Numbered from the stretch's first letter, positions 25,924 to 34,004 are shown. The stretch: 64,000 nt of DNA from Peribacillus deserti (GCF_002863585.1 NZ_PGUY01000021.1:60662-124661), one strand, 5' to 3'. A program made the numbers and translations. The notes: generated from the letters alone by a model not told the origin.

Positions 25924-27261
25924 TTAACTTCTCCTTTTCAACGCAGGATTTAATTTCTTCCACTTTTGTACATGTTTGTAATCAATTACTCCAAGGTCTT
26001 GAATAGGGTATTTCTTTAATTCATTGATAGCTTCTTTCATCTGTTCATTAGAAAGAACTTCATCAATATAAGCCATGGCTGAGTTAATGTTAGTGTCGCC
26101 ACGAGCAATGGCTAATTGGGTGACTGAAAATCCTAAATCAATAAGCATGTTTGTGAAAATTCCTCTTCCTGCATGAGATAACCAAAACGTGGATTCTATT
26201 TGTTCGTAATCTTTATGACCAATTAGGGATTTTAGAAATGCCTCTTTCACTTTATTAAAACGTTTATCGTAAACTAGCCCCGACATTGGATAGCCATTTT
26301 CGTCTACGAATAGTGCAGAAGGTTTTTTTATTTTGTCTTTTTTAAGCAAAGAGTTTAACTTTTTTATATGTTTGTCGTAAATATCCCAAACTAAATCGTT
26401 ATCAAGAATTGTTTGTCTAGCCATATGTAACTTTAAATAGTTTAATCTTTTAGGATTTTCTCTTTTAGTATCGCTAAGGCGAGAGAAAAAGCGTCTTCGA
26501 TTGTCCTTTATTTGTACTTCCATGGATTCTCCGCGGGTGACAATTAATGAACTTCTATCTAAATTAACGACTTCACCTCTTCTAAGACCTCCGTAGAATT
26601 GAAAGCAAATGCCAAGTGCAATTTCAGGAGCCTTATCCATTGCCACTTGAATCAATCTAGCAGTTAAAGCTGCTCTTTCTTCTCCAAAATCCTTAAGCTT
26701 CATAGGTCTTTCTCTTGTAGTATCTCTTGAGGGATATTTTGTATTTAATTTTGGAACTCCCTTAAAGATAGATTTATGAATAATTTCTCCTTTAGAATTT
26801 TTCTTACCTTCTATTGGAAACTCTTCATCTATTAAGTTAGCCTTTTTTAAATAAATATAAAATTGTGTAAGATAGGTATCATATTGATTAATAGAACTAG
26901 GTTGAAGACCTTCAAATGTCTTTGTTGTAATGAATTTGCTGGCGTGTTTTCTTTCTAAAGCTGACAATCCTATATGGTTCAAGTCATGAAATTCAGCATC
27001 TCCATCATCAATCTTTTGAATGCAAAAGTTTAAAAATCTACATATAAGACTAGCAGGAGCACTTTGACTGTTAATCGTACCACCTGTATCTCCATATTGT
27101 GATTTTATAAAATCAGTAACAGGATGAGGGTAAATAATCCCTGTAGTTTTTTCTAAAACACCAATCGTAACTGCTTTTATATTTCTCATTTTCCCTTGCA
27201 CTATCTCATTAAATTCTGTTTCTCTAGCAACAAATTTGTAATTAGAGAGTTCCATGTACAC
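25924..27261 (-). CDS. Tyrosine recombinase of the element (TnpA-like, 445 aa)
   Basis: A 445-residue integrase-family protein and first gene of the minus-strand recombinase operon. The first catalytic Arg lies in YGGLRRGEVVNLD, the HxxR motif in LSHAGRGIFTNML, and a C-terminal ARGDTNINSAMAYID segment carries the likely nucleophile Tyr with an Asp where many family members have His. It starts about 340 bp from the right end of the element, like TnpA of Tn554-type elements next to their attachment site. Its N-terminal half should bind the core DNA. Confidence 0.85.
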   Translation of the reverse strand: MYMELSNYKFVARETEFNEIVQGKMRNIKAVTIGVLEKTTGIIYPHPVTDFIKSQYGDTGGTINSQSAPASLICRFLNFCIQKIDDGDAEFHDLNHIGLSALERKHASKFITTKTFEGLQPSSINQYDTYLTQFYIYLKKANLIDEEFPIEGKKNSKGEIIHKSIFKGVPKLNTKYPSRDTTRERPMKLKDFGEERAALTARLIQVAMDKAPEIALGICFQFYGGLRRGEVVNLDRSSLIVTRGESMEVQIKDNRRRFFSRLSDTKRENPKRLNYLKLHMARQTILDNDLVWDIYDKHIKKLNSLLKKDKIKKPSALFVDENGYPMSGLVYDKRFNKVKEAFLKSLIGHKDYEQIESTFWLSHAGRGIFTNMLIDLGFSVTQLAIARGDTNINSAMAYIDEVLSNEQMKEAINELKKYPIQDLGVIDYKHVQKWKKLNPALKRRS

Positions 27262-27586
27262 CCACCTTAATCTATAGACTGTCTGTTCATTTTATTTAAT
27301 TTTATTGTTAACCCCGGCATCTATTAACAGAGGCACTACCATTTTAAAGTATATGTATATAATTTTTAAGGTCCTCGAAACTTCGTTTCTCCGGAGTCCT
27401 ACCTCGGACCGAGGCTATGTCCCCTATTAAAACCAAGAACCTTTATTCTCTATATCATTTTACTTTATTAAATTCCTTTTTGTCCAACAATTACATTATT
27501 GGTCATAAAAGGTATGGATACCTAAATCATATATATCAAGGTACAAGTTAAGGTTTGGTAGTTACGACTAGAGTTTCGCCAATAAT
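27262..27586. promoter_or_regulatory. Right-end region: recombinase promoter and hairpins
   Basis: No gene is seen. Several small inverted repeats cluster here: GAAAC-TTC-GTTTC near 27377-27389 and CCTCG-GAC-CGAGG near 27401-27413. They would lie in the leader of the recombinase operon or act as binding sites at the element end. Confidence 0.4.
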
Positions 27587-27595
27587 CGTATCTAT
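27587..27595 (-). repeat. Right terminal inverted 9-mer of the element
   Basis: CGTATCTAT is the exact complement of ATAGATACG at the left end. It lies 2 nt inside the GGTAC junction. Confidence 0.65.
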
Positions 27596-27600
27596 ATGGT

Positions 27601-27783
27601 ACAGAAAATCGCATTTCAGTAGCACGCCGCGATTATAATGATCAAGTGGCTTCTTATAATAAAAAAGTAAAACGGTTTCCAGGAGCGCTTGTAGCGGGGA
27701 TAACCGGTTTTGACCAGAAAGAGTATTTCAAGGCTGACCCAAGGTCCGGACAGGCTCCTGCGGTCGATTTTGGAGGAAAGTAA
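27601..27783 (+). pseudogene. lemA: lemA, 3' part
   Basis: Read from ACA at 27601, this segment encodes TENRISVARRDYNDQVASYN, then KKVKRFPGALVAG and a C-terminal FKADPRSGQAPAVDF, ending at TAA 27781-27783. It is the conserved C-terminal third of LemA and continues the frame broken at 11434. It has lost its start. A GGAGG at its end serves as ribosome site for the TPM gene that follows. Confidence 0.95.
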
Positions 27784-27784
27784 A

Positions 27785-28513
27785 ATGGGCGGCAGAAAAA
27801 GCTCTGTCTTTCTCATCATATCAATGTTTGTTGTACTGATATGCGGCAGAGCTGAGGCGGCTGGCGCGGATCCCATTCCGCGGGCTGCCGGCGATATATA
27901 TGTCCAGGATCGTGCAAATGTTTTAAATCCCAATGAAGAAGCACAGTTAATCCAATTAGGACGGACAGTGGAGGATCATACTTCCAATCAAATTGCAGTA
28001 TTAACAGTGAACTCCATCGGAGACGAAGCCATAGAAGATTATGCAAATAGAGCCTACCGTGAGTATGGCCTTGGAACTGAGAAAGAAGATAATGGCGTAC
28101 TGTTGCTATTAGCAATGAAAGAAAAGAAAATAAGGATCGAAGTCGGGTATGGGCTTGAAGGCGTGATTCCTGATGGAAGAGCCGGCAGAATCATTGATGA
28201 AAATGCCATTCCAAGTCTGCAGGCAGATCAGTCAAATATCGCTGTCATGAAAACGTATGGAGCTATTGCGAATGCTGTCTCAGGAGATGGCAGTGAAAGA
28301 TCTGAAACTCCGCAGCAGGAAGATGGAGGGTCCATTCCAACCTGGCTTGTAATCCTGCTGGTTGTGGGTCTTATCATTCTGGATTTTGTGTTTTTTGGAG
28401 GAACACTTACCTTTTTCCTGCTGTCTATTTTCTCAAGAGGGGGCGGAGGAGGAGGTCCCCGAAGCGGTGGAGGCGGCTCTTCAGGCGGAGGGGGAGCAAG
28501 CCGTGGATGGTAG
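27785..28513 (+). CDS. TPM-domain membrane protein (LemA partner)
   Basis: A 242-residue protein with a signal peptide (to about EAAGA, residue 25), an extracytoplasmic TPM domain (YVQDRANVLNPNEEAQLI; KKIRIEVGYGLEGVIPDG), one transmembrane segment (about 180-210) and a Gly/Ser-rich tail ending RGW. TPM proteins commonly follow lemA, and their role is unclear. The ATG at 27785 is 2 nt after the lemA stop with GGAGG upstream. The longer open frame from 27710 lies within lemA. Separated by 16 kb from the lemA promoter, it now depends on read-through or an outward promoter in the element. Confidence 0.85.
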   Translation: MGGRKSSVFLIISMFVVLICGRAEAAGADPIPRAAGDIYVQDRANVLNPNEEAQLIQLGRTVEDHTSNQIAVLTVNSIGDEAIEDYANRAYREYGLGTEKEDNGVLLLLAMKEKKIRIEVGYGLEGVIPDGRAGRIIDENAIPSLQADQSNIAVMKTYGAIANAVSGDGSERSETPQQEDGGSIPTWLVILLVVGLIILDFVFFGGTLTFFLLSIFSRGGGGGGPRSGGGGSSGGGGASRGW

Positions 28514-28529
28514 CAGCCTAGTTATGAAG

Positions 28530-28979
28530 TAAAACAGACACCTGATTAAGAAGACTTGCTGATTCGCAAACGACAGCGAAGACAGAAGCTTAGACGCCCT
28601 TACCATGCTCGAACCGCCACGTCCAGTGGCCCCTCCTGTGCACCCGAGCGTTAGCCCGTCATATGACGCGCGGCAGAGAAAGGCCGATTTTGCCTTTTAA
28701 TAGCAATGGCTAGACCCGCGGGCCTTCCCCATTATCATTGTTTAAGAACTCTAATGATAAGCTTGTCATTTATCAACACGAAAGTTTAGGGAAGGCAGAG
28801 ACCTGAAAAGCATAAGCCAATATGAGAACTGGTTTTCTTCTCATGGACGGATTGGCTTATGGCTCGAAGGGTCTAAAGCTTTGAGCTGAATCAAGGAGTC
28901 TCGCACCATACGTTCCAAACAACCTGTTTAACAATAGTATTGGTTCACAGAACTTATTAAAATCTTTTAGAAAAGAGCC
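28530..28979 (-). repeat. MITE family 1, truncated copy B (inverted)
   Basis: Read on the minus strand this copy begins with the family terminal sequence (GGCTCTTTTCTAAAAGATTT, complement ending at 28979). It carries the same hairpin modules as copies A and C up to AGACACCTGAT. The other terminus and part of the interior are missing, so no target duplication can be read. It follows the TPM gene directly. Confidence 0.75.
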
Positions 28980-29079
28980 AATCAACAAAACTCAGCACTT
29001 ACGAAAACACAATCATAAGAACACTGGAAACCAGCCAACTGTTTGACTTTATCCAGCATCACCTGCTGTTAATTAATTA

Positions 29080-29661
29080 TTAAGTGTGGTCATTCCTCTG
29101 TTTGAACCCTGTTCTCATTCCAGCCCAGACAGCGACAGCAAGGCCGCCCAGGCTGTCTGAGATGAGGTCAGTCATTGTGTCTTTGTTTCCTCCTCCCTGA
29201 AGGGTCATATTAAAGAACTGATCTGAAGCAAACTCATAGAATTCCCAAAGCACACCGCCGAGAACAGCAAAAGAGAAGGTAAACAGGAATACGAACCATG
29301 GAGAGATCCCGCGTCCGGCACTTCTATAGGCAAGCCTTTCATATAACGCAATGGAAGTGAATCCTAAAAGGGCACCACTAAGTGCATGGAGAAATGTATC
29401 CCACCAGCCAAGTCCGTACCAGCCTCTGATGGAACCTAAATATTGAGAGGCAACCAGAAAAATTAAGTAACTGAACGTTAGCGGAACGTTAAAAGTCAGC
29501 TTGGTAAACAAAGCAAGCAGCAAGGGGACAGCTCCGCATACTATACCTCCGATTGCCACTGAGGCTCTAAATTGTTGTCCGGAAGAATAAAAATATAAGC
29601 ACAGCACAGCCATGAATAAAACATAAATCATGCTTGCTGTTATAATAAGTTTCCTGCTCAT
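29080..29661 (-). CDS. DUF2238-type membrane protein, copy 1
   Basis: A 193-residue integral membrane protein with about six helices. The conserved core of the YjdF/DUF2238-like family is visible: WWDTFLHALSGALLGF, VLWEFYEFASD and GGGNKDTMTDLISDSLGG. The function of the family is not known. Its neighbour at 29678-30244 is a diverged paralogue with the same motifs, 16 bp away and on the same strand, so the two probably form a pair of related subunits or a recent duplication. Confidence 0.75.
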   Translation of the reverse strand: MSRKLIITASMIYVLFMAVLCLYFYSSGQQFRASVAIGGIVCGAVPLLLALFTKLTFNVPLTFSYLIFLVASQYLGSIRGWYGLGWWDTFLHALSGALLGFTSIALYERLAYRSAGRGISPWFVFLFTFSFAVLGGVLWEFYEFASDQFFNMTLQGGGNKDTMTDLISDSLGGLAVAVWAGMRTGFKQRNDHT

Positions 29662-29677
29662 GGTTCACCTCGTCATG

Positions 29678-30244
29678 TCAAAATTTTTGCTTTCTAAATC
29701 CTGCATATGAAGCTATGATCAAGGCTCCGGCAAAACCAGCGAGTAAATCGTACATGGTATCCTTATTTCCGCCCCGCTGCATAGTTTCAGTATAGTAAAG
29801 GTCACCGAAGAACTCATAAATTTCCCAAACAACGCTTGCTACTATAGCAAGGGAAAGGACAAAAAGGAAGATCAGGAAGCGTGAGGTCCTTTCGAGGGCC
29901 TCTTTCGTGATCAGTACCTTAATGAGCGTTATCGCAATCACACCCATAAAAAGTCCTTTATAAAGATGAAGAGTAGTGTCCCACCACCTAACATATACAT
30001 AAAATTTTACAATTGATCCCAAAAATGTAGAGCAGAAAATAAAAACATAGTAGCCAATGATTTCCGGAATATTAAATGGATTATTTCTCAGAAAAAGTAA
30101 TAATAACGGCAGACCGCTCACAATAATTCCGCCCAGCCCTACCTGCCATTTTGATGTGTCATCTTTTACTAGAAAATAGATGAATAGTCCAGTCATAAAT
30201 ACCATAAAGCTTATTGAGAGTATGATTATTACTTTCTTTTTCAT
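29678..30244 (-). CDS. DUF2238-type membrane protein, copy 2
   Basis: A 188-residue paralogue of the downstream gene. It keeps the same signatures (RWWDTTLHLYKGLFMG, VVWEIYEFFGDLYY, RGGNKDTMYDLLAGFAGA) but is clearly diverged elsewhere. Six hydrophobic helices are expected. It is the first gene of the pair, with a GAGGTGA ribosome site before its ATG on the minus strand. The conserved E, D and N residues in the loops could form a functional site, but no reaction is known. Confidence 0.75.
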   Translation of the reverse strand: MKKKVIIILSISFMVFMTGLFIYFLVKDDTSKWQVGLGGIIVSGLPLLLLFLRNNPFNIPEIIGYYVFIFCSTFLGSIVKFYVYVRWWDTTLHLYKGLFMGVIAITLIKVLITKEALERTSRFLIFLFVLSLAIVASVVWEIYEFFGDLYYTETMQRGGNKDTMYDLLAGFAGALIIASYAGFRKQKF

Positions 30245-31251
30245 GCTGTCACCTCATTAACAATTATGTCCAATTCGTGATAGTTAAAATCAGGATACAG
30301 TATTCATGTTTGTATAAAGTTATTCTTTCTTTAGGAAGGACTCGTAAAAGTTCCATGTTAATGAAAGTATGGGTCGAGAGGGAACCTATGCATGCAGTTG
30401 TCGTTCGATATAGTGGCAGTTAATAAGCAAATCGGATAATCAAATAGACTGTTTAAAGGCAAACAGGCTGTTGCAATATCAAAAAGGTAATTTTTAAGCA
30501 TACTGGTTGTGGCTATCATAAAAGCATTCTCACACATATCAATTAACTAATAATCATAAAGACTGTTCTTTAAGCATATAAGGTTTTTCTTAAGCAAAAG
30601 ACAGGAAGCATACGCATAGGTTTACATGTGATAAGCATAAACCTGTTAAAGATAAGCATAAAATTCTAAAACTAAAGCATAAAATTTTAAAACATAAGCA
30701 TAAATACCTTAAAGGTAAGCATAAGCACTGAGCACGAGACTTAAAATCTTCTAATCTAGTATGAATGCTGCCATTTATCCCTTTTCTAAGCGAGTTTCAG
30801 AAAATAATCACTCTATATGGATGGTTTTTATAAAAAAACTGTTTTATTTCACGTGTAATAAGCAAAATCAGTACTGTTTTCAATATGGTTTATAGCCTAG
30901 CTATCTCTTTAAGCTGGAACATGATACCGCCATACATAACATCCGTATTTCTCCTACTAAGAGCACTCTTTACTATGCAGAATGCTCATTTTTTAGACCT
31001 TTAGGTAGATAGCTGTCATCATCAGACTTATAAACATTTCCGCGTGTTATTACAGCCATGAATTGTCTTTACATAGATTGTTTTGAAAAGCTCCGTTCAC
31101 AGCATTTTTTTGTAATCTGACCAGAATAAGGACACGTCACAGCTGCATATGATAAAAAACTCTTTCGTTTTTATAAAGTTATGTTATTATATTTAAGTTG
31201 ACTTAAAAAAAATAAAAACCGGACGGTGTTTTTTACATTAAGACCGTACGG
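30245..31251. other. 1-kb intergenic region with iterons
   Basis: No gene is seen. Its notable content is the 21-bp-period array at 30606-30724. Nearer to queC it is AT-rich, with an imperfect hairpin (GGACGGTGTTTT...AAGACCGTAC, about 31211-31249) just upstream of the preQ1 aptamer. Confidence 0.5.
30606..30724 (+). repeat. AAGCATAA iterons with exact 21-bp spacing
   Basis: The octamer AAGCATAA occurs at 30633, 30654, 30675, 30696 and 30717, each exactly 21 bp apart. Diverged AAGCATA copies lie at 30572 and 30606. The intervening bases are A-rich with CTTAA/TTTAA ends. Two helical turns per unit would place all octamers on one face of the DNA. Confidence 0.75.
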
Positions 31252-31287
31252 GAGAGGTTCTTAGCTACCCTCTTTAAAAAACTAAGG
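31252..31287 (+). ncRNA. preQ1-I riboswitch aptamer
   Basis: The segment has the compact class I architecture: stem AGAGG (31253-31257) with CCTCT (31269-31273), loop TTAGCTAC, an A-rich linker and the tail CTAA (31282-31285) that pairs with TTAG (31261-31264) as a pseudoknot. It lies directly before a terminator and queC. PreQ1 binding should favour termination and lower queuosine-gene expression. Confidence 0.93.
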
Positions 31288-31290
31288 AAA

Positions 31291-31326
31291 AACAGTGCTG
31301 CTTTTCTTTAGCTGCACTGTTTTTTC
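31291..31326 (+). terminator. Riboswitch-controlled terminator
   Basis: ACAGTGC (31292-31298) pairs with GCACTGT (31314-31320), with extra inner pairing, followed by six T. It is the expression platform of the preQ1 switch. Confidence 0.85.
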
Positions 31327-31345
31327 GTTTAGAAGGAGAGTTCGT

Positions 31346-32005
31346 ATGAAAAGAGATAAAGCGGTTGTTGTATTTAGCGGGGGACAGGACAGTACTACCT
31401 GTTTATTCTGGGCTTTGGAGCAATTTGAGGAAGTAGAGGCTGTAACGTTTGACTATAACCAGAGGCACAAACTTGAAATTGATTGTGCTAAAGCCATAAC
31501 GGAAGAACTGAATGTAAGGCATCATATCCTTGATATGTCGCTTTTAAATCAGCTGGCTCCAAATGCTTTAACAAGAGCCGATATTCCTGTCAGCGACGGA
31601 AAAGATGGAGAACTCCCCAGCACATTTGTACCCGGTAGAAATCTGCTATTCCTTTCATTTGCCGGAATTTTGGCAAGGGGAATTGGAGCAAAACATATTG
31701 TTACCGGTGTTTGTGAAACGGACTTCAGCGGGTATCCGGATTGCCGGGACATCTTTATTAAATCGCTTAATGTTACTCTTAATCTGTCAATGGATGAAAA
31801 CCTGGTGATCCATACTCCTTTAATGTGGCTGAATAAAGCAGAAACGTGGGAAATGGCAGATAATCTTAACGCTTTTGATTTTGTCCGGGAAAAAACACTG
31901 ACATGCTATAACGGAATCATTGCCGACGGCTGTGGTGAATGCCCTGCCTGTCATTTACGGCAAAATGGGCTTAATCAATATCTGGCCGAAAAGGGAGTGT
32001 TGTAG
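31346..32005 (+). CDS. queC: 7-cyano-7-deazaguanine synthase QueC
   Basis: A 219-residue PP-loop ATPase. The motif [13 protein letters not shown] opens the protein and four Cys near the C-terminus (C-x9-C-x2-C-x2-C type, [17 protein letters not shown]) bind zinc. It converts carboxy-deazaguanine to preQ0 using ATP and ammonia. The frame is open to 31295, inside the terminator, but ATG 31346 has AGAAGGAGAGTTCGT in front. It heads the preQ1-controlled operon, and queD starts immediately after its stop. Confidence 0.95.
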   Translation: MKRDKAVVVFSGGQDSTTCLFWALEQFEEVEAVTFDYNQRHKLEIDCAKAITEELNVRHHILDMSLLNQLAPNALTRADIPVSDGKDGELPSTFVPGRNLLFLSFAGILARGIGAKHIVTGVCETDFSGYPDCRDIFIKSLNVTLNLSMDENLVIHTPLMWLNKAETWEMADNLNAFDFVREKTLTCYNGIIADGCGECPACHLRQNGLNQYLAEKGVL

Positions 32006-32482
32006 ATGTACGGTTTCCGTATTGTTGATAAACTTCAAAAACTCCATGAAGATATCAAGCTGGAACAGCTTAAATATCATTCAAAGAGAGTAATGGTGAG
32101 TAAAGAATTCACATTTGACGCTGCACATCATCTTCATCATTATGAAGGAAAATGCAAGAACCTTCATGGGCATACTTACAAAGTTATCTTTGGAATCAGC
32201 GGCTATTTGGACGAACGAGGCCTTCTGATCGACTTTGGGGATATTAAGGAAATATGGAAAAATGAAATAGAAATTTTCCTGGATCACCGCTATATCAATG
32301 AAACTCTTCCGTCAATGAATACGACTGCAGAAAATATGGTGGCCTGGATTTATGAGAAGATGAAAGACGCCCTGGGAAACCGTAAAGAACAATACGATGG
32401 TGCCAGAGTCGAATTCGTGCGTTTGTATGAAACGCAAACAAGCTTTGCAGAAGCAAGACGGGAGTGGATGGAGCTTGGGTAA
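32006..32482 (+). CDS. queD: 6-carboxy-tetrahydropterin synthase QueD
   Basis: A 158-residue QueD/PTPS-like enzyme. The zinc ligands are His in FDAAHHLHHY and in NLHGHTYKV, and the catalytic Cys is in GKCKNLHGH. The late segment HRYINETLPSMNTTAENM is typical. It turns dihydroneopterin triphosphate into carboxytetrahydropterin, the second step towards preQ0. The ATG follows the queC stop without a gap, so translation is coupled, and the end overlaps queE by 8 nt. Confidence 0.95.
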   Translation: MYGFRIVDKLQKLHEDIKLEQLKYHSKRVMVSKEFTFDAAHHLHHYEGKCKNLHGHTYKVIFGISGYLDERGLLIDFGDIKEIWKNEIEIFLDHRYINETLPSMNTTAENMVAWIYEKMKDALGNRKEQYDGARVEFVRLYETQTSFAEARREWMELG

Positions 32483-33203
32483 GATTCCTGTTATGGAAAT
32501 TTTTGGACCGACCATTCAGGGTGAAGGAATGGTTGTTGGACAGAAAACGATGTTTGTTAGGACAGCCGGCTGTGATTATTCGTGTTCATGGTGTGACTCC
32601 TCTTTTACCTGGGACGGAACCGGCAGGCACTTGATCACCCAGATGGAGCCGCAGGAAATTTGGGAAAAACTTAAAGAATTAAGCGGAGAAGGTTTTTCCT
32701 TTGTAACGATCTCTGGAGGGAATCCGGCACTCCTTAAAAATATGGAAGATGTGATCACCCTTTTTAAACAAAACCAGATTCAAATAGGTCTTGAAACTCA
32801 AGGGTCAAAATGGCAGGACTGGATGATGGAAATCGATGAGCTGACGATCTCACCTAAGCCGCCAAGCTCTAAGATGATTACAAACTTTTCCATTCTTGAT
32901 GATGTGATTGCAAGGCTTAGCAGTCATGATTTTTCGGGAAATGTAAGTTTGAAAGTGGTTGTGTTTAATCAAGAAGACTACGAGTATGCTAAAGGAATCC
33001 ATCAAAGGTATCCACAGATTCCATTCTTTATGCAGGTCGGAAATGATGAAACAGCCACAGAAGACAATTCGTTGTTAATCACTCATTTACTGAATAAATA
33101 CGAGAGGTTAATCGATGCTGTTATGAATGACAATGAACTTAAAAATGTAAAAGTACTTCCTCAGCTCCATGCCTTAGTATGGGGCAATAAAAGAGGAGTT
33201 TAA
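32475..33203 (+). CDS. queE: 7-carboxy-7-deazaguanine synthase QueE
   Basis: A 242-residue radical SAM enzyme with the cluster motif CDYSCSWCD (CX3CX2C) and the neighbouring FTWDG, VTISGGNPALL and LTISPKPPSSKM segments of Bacillus QueE. It rearranges carboxytetrahydropterin to carboxy-deazaguanine. The open frame begins at 32397 within queD, but the protein family starts at (M)GKIPVMEIFGPTIQGEG. I therefore place the start at TTG 32475, with GGAG 10 nt upstream and an 8-nt overlap with queD. Confidence 0.93.
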   Translation: MGKIPVMEIFGPTIQGEGMVVGQKTMFVRTAGCDYSCSWCDSSFTWDGTGRHLITQMEPQEIWEKLKELSGEGFSFVTISGGNPALLKNMEDVITLFKQNQIQIGLETQGSKWQDWMMEIDELTISPKPPSSKMITNFSILDDVIARLSSHDFSGNVSLKVVVFNQEDYEYAKGIHQRYPQIPFFMQVGNDETATEDNSLLITHLLNKYERLIDAVMNDNELKNVKVLPQLHALVWGNKRGV

Positions 33204-33215
33204 TAAGGAGAAATT

Positions 33216-33749
33216 ATGATTCGAATACCCTTATATTTACTTGCGATTGTTGCAGCCAACGTGGTGACTGCATCTTTTGCTCCATTAACATTTGGGGCTT
33301 TCATTGTTCCGATGGGAACGTTCCTTATTGGAGCGACCTTTATCCTGCGGGACCTTGTCCAAAATAAATTTGGAAGATCCAAAACATACCTGACCATTGC
33401 TGCGGCACTTATTTTGTCCGCTGTAGTATCGTACTTATTGGGTGATACCCTGCTGATCGTGCTTGCATCTGCGATTTCGTTTGCAGTTTCAGAAACGACT
33501 GATACCGAAATATATACAAGATTAAATCTGCCGATGAGCTGGCGAGTATTTTACAGCGGTTTGGTAGGGGGGATCCTTGATTCCGCTATCTTTGTGGTTA
33601 TCGGGCTTAGCCCGTTCGGAGCAGGATTTTTACCATGGGAAGCTGTGCCGGCAGCTATTCTTGGCCAGGTCATTGTGAAAACAGTGATTCAGGCAATAGG
33701 CGCCGGAATCCTTTCAGGAGTCACTGGAAAGAAACAACTATCAGCATAA
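33216..33749 (+). CDS. Queuosine precursor transporter (VUT/DUF165, YhhQ-like)
   Basis: A 177-residue membrane protein with about six helices and the VUT-family features (IVAANVVTASFAPL, FLIGATFILRDLVQNKFG, EIYTRL). Family members import preQ0 or preQ1. It follows queE by 12 bp behind ATAAGGAGAAATT and belongs to the preQ1-controlled operon. In B. subtilis the fourth gene at this place is queF. Here the transporter holds the position and no queF is in the window. Confidence 0.88.
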   Translation: MIRIPLYLLAIVAANVVTASFAPLTFGAFIVPMGTFLIGATFILRDLVQNKFGRSKTYLTIAAALILSAVVSYLLGDTLLIVLASAISFAVSETTDTEIYTRLNLPMSWRVFYSGLVGGILDSAIFVVIGLSPFGAGFLPWEAVPAAILGQVIVKTVIQAIGAGILSGVTGKKQLSA

Positions 33750-33753
33750 ATGC

Positions 33754-33790
33754 AAAAAACCCCTTTGTACCTGGTATAAAGGGGTTTTTT
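33754..33790 (+). terminator. Terminator of the que operon
   Basis: AAAAAACCCCTTT pairs with AAAGGGGTTTTTT across GTACCTGGTAT, a strong symmetrical hairpin. Confidence 0.9.
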
Positions 33791-33795
33791 GCATG

Positions 33796-33826
33796 AAAAA
33801 GGAGCACAAGAGAGTGCTCCTTTTTA
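33796..33826 (-). terminator. Terminator of the 57-residue gene
   Basis: AAAAAGGAGCAC and GTGCTCCTTTTT form an 11-12 bp stem downstream of the minus-strand small gene. Confidence 0.8.
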
Positions 33827-33830
33827 CTTA

Positions 33831-34004
33831 CTAACGTCGATGTTCAACAAGGTCAATGACTCCAAGCACCACGTGGGCTAGACCAAATCCGAAGACCGTG
33901 TTTGCAATCATTTTATTGGAGCCCTGCATTTGTTTCATTGTATAACCAGCGGCAGTTACGGCAGTGCCTAAAGCGGTAGGAATTAAGCCTTCACGAACAT
34001 TCAT
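33831..34004 (-). CDS. Small hydrophobic protein (57 aa)
   Basis: A 57-residue protein beginning MNVREGLIPTALGTAVTAAG and ending VLGVIDLVEHRR, with a Gly/Ala-rich helix and a second hydrophobic helix (ANTVFGFGLAHVVLGVI). Similar short proteins of unknown function occur in many bacilli. The ATG at 34004 lies behind GGAGGGATATAACC on the minus strand, and a terminator follows the stop, so it is a complete transcription unit. Confidence 0.75.
   Translation of the reverse strand: MNVREGLIPTALGTAVTAAGYTMKQMQGSNKMIANTVFGFGLAHVVLGVIDLVEHRR

Larger units (their letters stand above)
11435..27600. mobile_element. Tn554-like integrative element (~16.2 kb) inserted in lemA, carrying Gabija
   Basis: Both junctions are fixed by the split lemA reading frame: GGCAC at 11430-11434 on the left and GGTAC at 27598-27602 on the right, with lemA continuing AGAAAATCGC. 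Just inside each junction lies the inverted 9-mer ATAGATACG (11438-11446; complement at 27587-27595). The right third encodes three tyrosine-recombinase-like proteins and a coiled-coil protein on the minus strand, as in Tn554-type elements (TnpA, TnpB, TnpC). The cargo is a two-component system, PepSY and YtkA-like membrane proteins, two unknown genes, a Gabija pair and an Ntn hydrolase. No long target duplication is seen, as expected for tyrosine recombinases. Confidence 0.9.

Noticed and set aside
30540..30730. CRISPR-like array
   Set aside because: The repeat unit is 8 conserved bases in a 21-bp period. There are no spacers of 30 bp or more and no cas genes.
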